Source: an uncultured Lachnospiraceae bacterium (GTDB lineage Bacteria; Bacillota_A; Clostridia; Lachnospirales; Lachnospiraceae). Taken from it: a stretch of 13,139 nucleotides of DNA. The translations under genes were made by a program, and so were the position numbers. The notes under the pieces are model-generated. The model ran no database searches and had not been told where the DNA came from. It worked only from the letters and a program-made list of their open reading frames with translations. This document shows positions 6,574-11,609 of this stretch, one piece after another. Every line of letters begins with the position of its first letter. Position 1 is the first letter of the stretch. The stretch covers positions 1 through 13,139 of the forward strand of contig CADBNG010000024.1 of NCBI GenBank assembly GCA_902795985.1. Direction: 5' to 3'.

Positions 6574-7467
6574 TCACCGGGGAGGCCGGCCCTCCGGGCC
6601 GCCTCCGAAGTCGCCTTTGGGCGGTTCAGGTCTCCAGAACTCTTCTTCCTGTTCCTGCGCGAAATACCGCTCCACTTCTTCGGAAGTCATAAAATCATCA
6701 TCACTGGCAGCGGCGACCTCTTCAAGGGTGAGTTCAGCCCCCATGGTGTTCGCAACATCCGTTTTGAAGGAATAATAGTAATCCGCGTTTTCTACAAAAG
6801 CGCGGGGACAGATTTTTCCTGTGACGTCATAGTGGCGGATAATATCCGTGTAATCCAGATCAAAATATTCACAGAGCCAGGCGGTCAGAAGAACGAGAGA
6901 CTCATAAGTTGCATCCGTGTAGACACCGCTTTCATCCGGATGACAGCATTCAATCGCGACCGTATCGTAGTTCCGGTCGTTGGAACAGTAGGAAATCTCG
7001 TCAAGAGGGATAAGCTGTATGATCTCGCCCTCGAGACCGATAATAAAATGTGTACTGGCATATTCTTCGCCGGAATTGGCAAGAGAATCAAAGTAGTCCC
7101 GGTTTTCCTGACCGGTCGTACCGGGATTTCCCAGATAATGGACAACAATATTATTCACTTCAGTCAGCGCATCGCCGGGGCGGGAGTATTCGTTAAGCGT
7201 GATATACTGGATGCTTAAGCGCTCCTGTACTGCTGCATCAAGTTCCGGATCGATTTTCGGTTCCTCTTCCGCATCTTCCAGGACAGTTTCTATATCAGCA
7301 TCTTCCATGCTTTCCCTGCTGTCATTTTCAGGATAATTGATGGTTATGCTGTAACTGCTGTTTTCGTCTGCAGCTGTATCATTTGAAAAGGTATTTAGCG
7401 ATAACATATCTGCGCATCCGCTGAATAAAAGTCCTGCTGACAGAATGACGCAAATGCTGACCGGCAA
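6574..7467 (-). CDS. N-acetylmuramoyl-L-alanine amidase (Amidase_2) lipoprotein, start uncertain
   Basis: Peptidoglycan amidase expected to cut the bond between muramic acid and L-alanine, anchored to the outer face of the membrane. The hydrophobic N-terminus ends in LLFSGC, a lipobox with lipidated Cys18. A Glu/Asp-rich linker follows (about 40-75). The Amidase_2 domain (about 85-235) keeps the zinc ligands His110 (VVHYLG), His212 (RHYD) and Cys220 (KICP), with Glu174 and Lys218 as catalytic residues. The C-terminus is acidic, then Gly/Pro-rich. The start is unusual: an in-frame TAA lies at 7489-7491, and only TTG (7467) or CTG (7485, 7470) follow it before the lipobox. None has a good ribosome-binding site, and the usual N-terminal Lys/Arg is absent. 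The 5' end may be damaged, although the catalytic domain is intact. Confidence 0.85.
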   Translation of the reverse strand: MPVSICVILSAGLLFSGCADMLSLNTFSNDTAADENSSYSITINYPENDSRESMEDADIETVLEDAEEEPKIDPELDAAVQERLSIQYITLNEYSRPGDALTEVNNIVVHYLGNPGTTGQENRDYFDSLANSGEEYASTHFIIGLEGEIIQLIPLDEISYCSNDRNYDTVAIECCHPDESGVYTDATYESLVLLTAWLCEYFDLDYTDIIRHYDVTGKICPRAFVENADYYYSFKTDVANTMGAELTLEEVAAASDDDFMTSEEVERYFAQEQEEEFWRPEPPKGDFGGGPEGRPPR

Positions 7468-7513
7468 CAGGAAACTGGTAAACAGTCTTTAGCAGAATTA
7501 CCCTATAATTGTT

Positions 7514-7663
7514 TTATAAATCTTTTCTGTATTGCAAAGGGCTTATCCCATATCTTTTTTTAAATGTCTTGCAAAAATAACCGGCATTATCATGACCGGT
7601 TTCCAAAGCGATATCGGAAATGAAGTATTTTGCAGTTATTGACACAGTTTTTTTCAATCCGGC
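7514..7663 (-). pseudogene. 3' remnant of an AraC-family regulator
   Basis: Read on the minus strand, this 50-codon open stretch ends in a clear second AraC helix-turn-helix: KYFISDIALETGHDNAGY, then FCKTFKKRYGISPLQYRKDL and stop (7630 down to 7514). The GYFCKTFKKRYGISPLQYR block is the family's signature C-terminus. Everything upstream, including the first helix-turn-helix and the effector domain, is missing. A TAA at 7664-7666 closes the frame and no ATG is present. The alcohol dehydrogenase gene begins about 80 bp beyond the break, so a deletion or insertion probably joined them. The remnant is too short to bind DNA as a normal AraC protein. Confidence 0.85.
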
Positions 7664-7741
7664 TTAGAATATGGTAAAATCAGATACAGAAGCATCGAAT
7701 AATAAATCAGTCTATATAATGATTTGCAGGAGGGAAACAAT

Positions 7742-8761
7742 ATGGCGACAATGAAACAACTCTGGTGGACACATGATAGTGAGATCGAACTGAAAGAGGT
7801 CGAGATTCCCGAGATCAGGCCGAACGAAGTGAAGGTCAAAATGGCATACGCGGCGATCTGTGCAAGTGATGTGCATCAGGTCGAACAGCATGTCATGGGT
7901 GCGCAGCCGCCGGCTCCCCTTGGCCATGAAGGTTCCGGTACCATTGTGGAGATTGGCGAAGAAGCACAAAAAGCGGGATACAAAGTGGGAGACAAGGTCA
8001 CGCTTTTCCCGGTCTCGCACTGCGGTATGTGCGAGAACTGCAAGGCAGGAAAAACACAGTACTGCATCAACCAGGTGGCGACAGGCTGCTTTGCGGAATA
8101 TGTCGTTACGGACTGTAAAACCATCTATAAACTGCCCGATGATGCGGATCTGAAGAAATATGCGCTCACAGAGCCGGTCAACTGCTGTATCCGCGCGATG
8201 GATCTTGCACCGATCCGTCATGGCGCAAATGTTGCGATCGCGGGAGTAGGCGGCATCGGCTCCATCATGCTTAACCTTATCATCCTGTCCGGAGCGGCAA
8301 ATATCACCGCTATTGATCCGGTTCCGGAAAAAAGACAAATGGCGCTTGAGATGGGCGCAAAATATGTGATCGATCCGTTCAATGAGGATGTTGAAGCCCG
8401 TGCAATGGAGATCACTGACGGAAAGGGATTTGACCAGGTCTTTGAAATGTCCGGTTCTACAAAATCTGCACAGACGCCCCTCAAGATCCTCGCGCGCTGC
8501 GGAACAGCAGTTTATTTTGCTGTATTCCCGCCGACGTTCGAAATGCCGCTCAACCTTCATGAACTCTATATGAAGGAGGGGCGCATTCAGACCGTATTTA
8601 CCAATCAGACGATCATGCCCCGTTCCATCAATACCGTTGACCGGATCCAAGCAGATAAAATCATAGGGCACATCATGCCGCTTGCGGAAGCGGTAGAGAG
8701 TTTTGAGGTATTTCATCAGTCGAAATACTGTAAGATCCTGCTTGACTGCAGCAAGCCGTGA
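7742..8761 (+). CDS. Zinc-dependent alcohol dehydrogenase, medium-chain (MDR) family
   Basis: NAD(H)-dependent oxidation of an alcohol or polyol, or the reverse reduction. The 339-aa protein has the full MDR layout. The N-terminal GroES-like domain has catalytic zinc ligands Cys40 (ICASD) and His62-Glu63 (GHEGSG), with Glu144 nearby, and a structural zinc site Cys94, 97, 100 and 108. The Rossmann domain has GVGGIG at 168-173, and Asp192 at the end of the second strand favours NAD over NADP. The substrate is not evident; relatives include threonine, sorbitol and butanediol dehydrogenases. The start at 7742 has AGGAGGG 7 bases upstream. No convincing promoter pair is seen. An AraC-family stub lies directly upstream on the other strand, so a former dedicated regulator may have been lost. 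Confidence 0.93.
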   Translation: MATMKQLWWTHDSEIELKEVEIPEIRPNEVKVKMAYAAICASDVHQVEQHVMGAQPPAPLGHEGSGTIVEIGEEAQKAGYKVGDKVTLFPVSHCGMCENCKAGKTQYCINQVATGCFAEYVVTDCKTIYKLPDDADLKKYALTEPVNCCIRAMDLAPIRHGANVAIAGVGGIGSIMLNLIILSGAANITAIDPVPEKRQMALEMGAKYVIDPFNEDVEARAMEITDGKGFDQVFEMSGSTKSAQTPLKILARCGTAVYFAVFPPTFEMPLNLHELYMKEGRIQTVFTNQTIMPRSINTVDRIQADKIIGHIMPLAEAVESFEVFHQSKYCKILLDCSKP

Positions 8762-8762
8762 G

Positions 8763-8791
8763 AGAAGCTGTGTTCCGCTCACAGCAGTTCT
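8763..8791 (+). terminator. Possible terminator hairpin after the alcohol dehydrogenase
   Basis: GCTGTG (8767-8772) pairs with CACAGC (8780-8785) around a 7-base loop, extended by AGAA/TTCT (8763-8766 with 8788-8791) across a 2-base bulge. Only a weak T-rich tail follows, so termination would be inefficient. The hairpin begins 2 bp after the stop codon. Confidence 0.4.
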
Positions 8792-8835
8792 TGAATTGGC
8801 GAACTGAGTTCGAATCCTCTGTCGAACGAAGCGAA

Positions 8836-8878
8836 AATCCGTGAGAAAGGCCTGTGAACAAGGCACTTCTCACGGATT
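8836..8878 (+). terminator. Strong two-tier hairpin, possible terminator
   Basis: AATCCGTGAGAA (8836-8847) pairs perfectly with TTCTCACGGATT (8867-8878). Inside it, GCCT (8850-8853) pairs with AGGC (8861-8864). The following CTTGTTGG is only weakly T-rich. It may be the second terminator of the alcohol dehydrogenase transcript, or a terminator kept from a lost gene. Confidence 0.5.
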
Positions 8879-8893
8879 CTTGTTGGTATGGCC

Positions 8894-8990
8894 TGTTTTC
8901 AAGGCTCGAAAATGTATTTGACCAAAGATTTAAAGCCTTGAAAACAAATAAACCACCTGCTATGCAGGTGGACACCAACCGGCTTTAGCC
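8894..8990. mobile_element. Remnant resembling an IS200/IS605-type element end
   Basis: Three foldable parts lie side by side. A 13-bp perfect inverted repeat joins 8894-8906 to 8934-8946. The hairpin CCACCTGC-TAT-GCAGGTGG spans 8953-8971. GGCT-TT-AGCC lies at 8981-8990, flanked by CC and ACGG. Subterminal hairpins of this sort, especially the GGCTTTAGCC loop, are typical of IS200/IS605 ends and the linked TnpB guide-RNA region. No transposase or TnpB reading frame is present, so at most one end remains. The assignment rests on motif resemblance only. Confidence 0.4.
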
Positions 8991-9082
8991 ACGGATAAAA
9001 ACCTCCCGTATATACATAATAATCCGGTAAAGGCAGGGATCGTCCTGAAGGAGGAATCCTATAAAAGGAGCAGCTGCGCGGC

Positions 9083-9119
9083 TTAGTCGTTTGACTAATC
9101 TCTTTGTTCTTCGTAATAT
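9083..9119 (+). promoter_or_regulatory. Promoter of the 98-aa orphan gene, with overlapping palindrome
   Basis: TTGACT (9091-9096) and TAATAT (9114-9119) are separated by 17 bp. TTAGTC (9083-9088) and GACTAA (9093-9098) form an inverted repeat centred on the -35 box, a position where a repressor could act. The leader would be about 70 nt. Between 8991 and this promoter I see no gene. Confidence 0.55.
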
Positions 9120-9193
9120 ACCACTATAAAACGAACAGGACGCCAGCCGGTAAGCTTCTGATGAGAAATTCCGGTATGTCGGGGAGAAACAGG

Positions 9194-9490
9194 ATGTCAC
9201 GCTTGCAGATGATCCCGGAACGGGCCTATATGGATATTTTCCGGGATATTGTTGACGAATACCTTTCTGAAGTAACGGCAGCTTTTCCGGAACTGCTGTC
9301 GTCTGCTGCCGAAGACGGTCTGGAAAAAGCTTTCTGGCGGGAGGCAGAGCTGATCGCAGGGGATACGCTGGAGAGGATGGCTCTGGAGATCATTGCCCGG
9401 GGCAGGTTCTCTCCGGCCTGTGTAAAAGAACAGCCCGGGCACTGGGGAAGAAAGTCCGGATCCGTACAATTCAGACAGCTGAAGATCTGA
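9194..9490 (+). CDS. Hypothetical protein, 98 aa, unrecognised
   Basis: I do not recognise this protein. It starts MSRLQMIPERAYMDIFRDIV and is mostly helix-forming, with alternating acidic and hydrophobic residues to about residue 75. A basic Gly/Ser-containing tail ending in RQLKI follows. There is no signal peptide or membrane segment. The start at 9194 has GGGGAG (9181-9186) 7 bases upstream; in-frame ATGs further 5' (for example 9161) have weaker sites. A 17-bp-spaced promoter lies upstream and a stem plus T8 run follows the stop, so it looks like an independent unit. It sits between an IS-like remnant and REP-like repeats and could be a decayed fragment of a larger gene. Confidence 0.5.
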   Translation: MSRLQMIPERAYMDIFRDIVDEYLSEVTAAFPELLSSAAEDGLEKAFWREAELIAGDTLERMALEIIARGRFSPACVKEQPGHWGRKSGSVQFRQLKI

Positions 9491-9519
9491 GACGCTGTCT
9501 GGAGTGATACATTTTTTTT
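9472..9519 (+). terminator. Possible terminator of the 98-aa gene
   Basis: CAGACAGC (9472-9479) pairs with GCTGTCTG (9494-9501); the loop includes the stop codon. Eight T's (9512-9519) follow, but 10 bases after the stem, which is further than usual. A second hairpin (9524-9533 with 9538-9548, one bulged base) comes straight after. Confidence 0.4.
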
Positions 9520-9578
9520 CGTTGTGTGCGGAACAGTTTCCGTCACACCCTCTTTAAACATTTCTATTGCACAAAAAT

Positions 9579-9642
9579 CCGTTCCCTTGTCGTCATATCG
9601 AATGAAAAAAGAATGGCGGCAGAGAACCGTCCCCCTGTCGTC
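9579..9642. repeat. REP-like repeat, copy 1 with a partial copy in front
   Basis: The 42-bp unit at 9601-9642 matches the unit at 10522-10563 at 39 of 42 positions. A partial copy (9579-9594, CCGTTCCCTTGTCGTC) precedes it in the same orientation and matches copy 2 at 15 of 16 bases. Each full unit can fold: GGCGGCAG (9614-9621 region) pairs with CTGTCGTC with two G-U pairs. GAACCGTCCCC-type repeats of this kind are scattered in clostridial genomes, an association recalled rather than tested here. Confidence 0.7.
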
Positions 9643-9671
9643 TTCACAAATCCGGTATAGTATGTTATTTT
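9643..9671 (+). promoter_or_regulatory. Promoter of the SDR gene
   Basis: TTCACA (9643-9648) and TATTTT (9666-9671) are 17 bp apart and begin immediately after the REP-like repeat. Downstream, AATAATT (9679-9685) and AATTATT (9695-9701) form an inverted repeat in the AT-rich leader that could be an operator. The -10 region shares TATGTTATTTTA with the promoter at 10674-10702. Confidence 0.5.
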
Positions 9672-9735
9672 AGCTTGGAATAATTTCAGTTTTGAATTAT
9701 TTTGTAACTTTATATTTTTAGAAAGGAAAAGACAA

Positions 9736-10476
9736 ATGAAACTCGAAAACAAAGTAGCAATTGTTACAGGAGCAACCTCAGGAATGGGAAGAGCAACGGC
9801 GGTGCTGTTTGCTCAGGAAGGCGCAAAAGTTGTGGTCGTCGGCAGAAACGAAGAGCGTGCGAAGGCCGTCGTGGACAGAATCAAATCCGAAGGAAATGAA
9901 GCAATCTATGTTCTTGGAGACGCATCGGACCTGGGCTTTTGCGAGGAGATCGTCCAGAAGACCATGGACGCTTATGGTACGGTTGACATCCTCGTTAATA
10001 ACGCGGGAATGCTGAGCATGTCAACACTTCAGGATGTATCCATAGAAGAGTGGGACAGAGTGTTCAGAGTTAATGTTGATTCCGCGCTCAGACTCTGCCA
10101 GCTTGTAGCGCCTGTCATGAAAGAGAAAGGCAAGGGCGTTATTGTCAATATCGCTTCTGTTGCTTCCTATGCGGCGCATCATGGATTTGCCGCATATATT
10201 TCCTCCAAACATGCCATGGCGGGACTTTCCAAATCTATGGCATGGGAGCTCGGACCGGAAATCAGGGTCAATGCCATCGCTCCCGGAGCAATCCATACAG
10301 CCATGGTAGACAGTATCGGAGGACCTTCCGTATTACAGGGAATGATCGACGGATGTCCCATGAAGAGGGTCGGACAGCCTGAAGACATTGCTACGGTAGC
10401 CCTTTTCCTTGCGTCAGATGACTCTTCATTTATCGACGGACAGCTGATCAAGGTCGATGGGGGATTTGAGTGCTGA
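9736..10476 (+). CDS. Short-chain dehydrogenase/reductase (classical SDR)
   Basis: Cytoplasmic NAD(P)-dependent oxidoreductase of about 246 aa, the normal size for classical SDRs. The nucleotide-binding motif TGATSGMG is at 11-18, and Arg37 after the second strand suggests NADP(H). NNAG is at 88-91. The catalytic residues are Asn113, Ser141, Tyr154 and Lys158 (YISSK). The C-terminal DGGFEC is close to the usual DGG end. It resembles FabG (3-oxoacyl-ACP reductase) and sugar or steroid dehydrogenases; the substrate cannot be told from sequence, and its position away from fatty-acid genes argues against housekeeping FabG. AAAGGA lies about 9 bases upstream of the start. The gene with its promoter is framed by the two REP-like units. 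Confidence 0.93.
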   Translation: MKLENKVAIVTGATSGMGRATAVLFAQEGAKVVVVGRNEERAKAVVDRIKSEGNEAIYVLGDASDLGFCEEIVQKTMDAYGTVDILVNNAGMLSMSTLQDVSIEEWDRVFRVNVDSALRLCQLVAPVMKEKGKGVIVNIASVASYAAHHGFAAYISSKHAMAGLSKSMAWELGPEIRVNAIAPGAIHTAMVDSIGGPSVLQGMIDGCPMKRVGQPEDIATVALFLASDDSSFIDGQLIKVDGGFEC

Positions 10477-10521
10477 TCGGAATCCCTTTGCGGTTCATTT
10501 TACCGTTGAAAGAATCCCGGG

Positions 10522-10563
10522 AATAAAAAAAGGATGGCGGCAGAGAACCGTCCCCTTGTCGTC
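10522..10563. repeat. REP-like repeat, copy 2
   Basis: Direct copy of 9601-9642 (39 of 42 identical), same orientation, 46 bp after the SDR stop codon. GGCGGCA can pair with TGTCGTC inside it. The unit abuts the terminator stem that starts at 10563, and the two may work as one 3' structure. Confidence 0.75.
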
Positions 10564-10610
10564 AAAGAAGGATCTTGGGCTGTGATAAACCCTTGATCCT
10601 TCTTTGCTTT
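10563..10610 (+). terminator. Terminator downstream of the SDR gene
   Basis: CAAAGAAGGATC (10563-10574) pairs perfectly with GATCCTTCTTTG (10595-10606). After a 2x2 T/T internal loop, GGG (10577-10579) pairs with CCC (10590-10592). CTTTTCC follows. This is a stable stem with a short T-run. Confidence 0.75.
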
Positions 10611-10673
10611 TCCTGATTGCTTTTTTATATACTCAGAATATTTGCCGGTGCAGATATCCGCCGCTTCTTCTTT

Positions 10674-10702
10674 TTGACATAAATATTGTGCTATGTTATT
10701 TT
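10674..10702 (+). promoter_or_regulatory. Promoter upstream of the TetR remnant
   Basis: A perfect TTGACA (10674-10679) and TATTTT (10697-10702) are 17 bp apart. It would transcribe the TetR stub and the 139-aa gene beyond it. It may once have driven the intact regulator, or may belong to the small gene, giving it a leader of about 200 nt. Confidence 0.6.
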
Positions 10703-10715
10703 AAAATCAATATAA

Positions 10716-10847
10716 TTACATATACGTATCTATATCGCCAACGGAACGGTTGGCATGCTGCGTGAATGGATCGAAAACGACTGTCCTTTTGACAGCAGAA
10801 AAATCGCGGAACTGATGTACTTTTTTTCACGGAAAGTTACATATTAA
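10716..10847 (+). pseudogene. 3' remnant of a TetR/AcrR-family regulator
   Basis: The frame following a TAA at 10713 reads YIANGTVGMLREWIENDCPF, then SRKIAELMYFFSRKV and stop (10731-10847). This is the last helix pair of a TetR C-terminal domain, where FIANGxxGLLRxWIE followed by PEEIAEL is a common pattern. The DNA-binding N-terminus and most of the ligand domain are gone, and there is no start with a ribosome-binding site. A promoter sits directly upstream, so a deletion seems to have removed the first three quarters of the gene and left both ends. Confidence 0.75.
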
Positions 10848-10911
10848 TTACTTTGCCGCCTGTCAATAATTAAACAGAAAATTAAATATATATGAAGGGA
10901 GTACTACTGTT

Positions 10912-11331
10912 ATGGCAATTGGTTTTATGAAACGCATGAGTCCGGAATATGTAGTGGAGAAGGCATTGGAAGATATTAAAAAAACCGGCCTTGACGGACT
11001 GAAACCTTATCTGACATCCGGAGGAAAAAAGAAGTTTGAAACGCTCACGATGGTTTCAAGCGGAGTTGGACTGATCAGCGGAATATTTACATCGCAGTCG
11101 GGTCAGAAAAACGAATCCGGAAACGCGGTAATCTTTTTGCGTGATCACGTGAAAGACTGCGTATGGACCGTAAAAGACATCATGAAAGGTTCGGAAACCG
11201 CCAAAGGGATTATTGGATTCAAGTACGAAGACAAGATGGAGGGCACTTTGGAGCTTTCCCTGGTCAAGGAAGAAAAAGAGTGGAAGATCGACAACATGGA
11301 AATGCCGAAATTTGACAAGTTTAATGTGTGA
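10912..11331 (+). CDS. Small protein of unknown function, 139 aa
   Basis: I do not recognise a characterised family. The protein has an N-terminal helical part (MSPEYVVEKALEDIKKTGLDGLKPYL), a mildly hydrophobic Gly/Ser stretch (about 44-60), and a C-terminal half of alternating beta-like strands (AVIFLRDHVKDCVWTVKDIM and GTLELSLVKEEKEWKIDNM). The latter has the WKID-type ending seen in NTF2-like or DUF4878-like small domains; that fold is a guess. No signal peptide is visible, so it is probably cytoplasmic. GAAGGGAG (10894-10901) lies 10 bases from the ATG. Codon use is more AT-rich than in the glycyl radical enzyme gene downstream. It may be read from the promoter at 10674 through the TetR remnant. 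Confidence 0.75.
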   Translation: MAIGFMKRMSPEYVVEKALEDIKKTGLDGLKPYLTSGGKKKFETLTMVSSGVGLISGIFTSQSGQKNESGNAVIFLRDHVKDCVWTVKDIMKGSETAKGIIGFKYEDKMEGTLELSLVKEEKEWKIDNMEMPKFDKFNV

Positions 11332-11398
11332 TTGACCGGAATACAATCATAATCATAGCGGGAAATAAAGAACCGGAAGTCACCGCAGTCAGAACACC

Positions 11399-11435
11399 AA
11401 ATCGCCTCTGTCCGTTTTACGGATGGAGGCGATTT
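11399..11435. terminator. Terminator after the 139-aa gene
   Basis: AAATCGCCTC (11399-11408) pairs with GAGGCGATTT (11426-11435), and TCCG (11411-11414) with CGGA (11420-11423), around a TTTTA loop. There are A's on the left edge and only three T's on the right, so it is a stable stem with a weak tail. It ends 3 bp before the next promoter. Confidence 0.65.
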
Positions 11436-11437
11436 CA

Positions 11438-11466
11438 TTGACTGTTTTCTTTATATCCCGTAAAAT
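11438..11466 (+). promoter_or_regulatory. Promoter of the glycyl radical enzyme gene
   Basis: TTGACT (11438-11443) and TAAAAT (11461-11466), each 5 of 6 to consensus, are separated by exactly 17 bp. Transcription should start near 11473, giving a leader of about 137 nt. Confidence 0.75.
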
Positions 11467-11472
11467 ATCATA

Positions 11473-11609
11473 ACAAGAATACAGGATAAAGAGTTGTAAT
11501 CCTGCAGCAAAGAACCGGAGAGCAGCTTTGCGTTCTCAGGATGATCTCCATAGAGAAAACAGAGGTATTTGCCGGATAGTATACGCTTTTTTCGGGAAAG
11601 GAGAATGCA
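11473..11609 (+). other. Long structured 5' leader of the glycyl radical enzyme gene
   Basis: CCTG (11501-11504) pairs with CAGG (11537-11540), and GCAAAG (11507-11512) with CTTTGC (11526-11531), enclosing a 13-base loop. A 12-codon open frame (ATG 11541 to TAG 11579) follows but has only a weak CAGG before it. No known riboswitch class was recognised and no terminator is seen before the start codon. Control at translation or by an unknown ligand is possible but unproven. Confidence 0.35.

Noticed and set aside
6550..7218. 222-aa plus-strand open frame opposite the amidase
   Set aside because: The minus strand keeps the zinc ligands and lipobox of an amidase; the plus frame has no recognisable domain.
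7639..7720. Promoter for the alcohol dehydrogenase (TTGACA 7639-7644 with TAGAAT 7665-7670, or TATAAT 7715-7720)
   Set aside because: The first pair is spaced 20 bp, and the perfect TATAAT has no -35 and would start transcription at the ribosome-binding site. Neither is convincing.
8791..8830. A second, degraded tRNA gene
   Set aside because: Only the TTCGAATC T-loop string is present; neither a T stem nor acceptor or anticodon arms can be formed.
7712..8866. 384-aa minus-strand open frame opposite the alcohol dehydrogenase
   Set aside because: Composition is shadow-like (His/Arg/Cys rich), and the plus strand carries all MDR zinc and NAD motifs.
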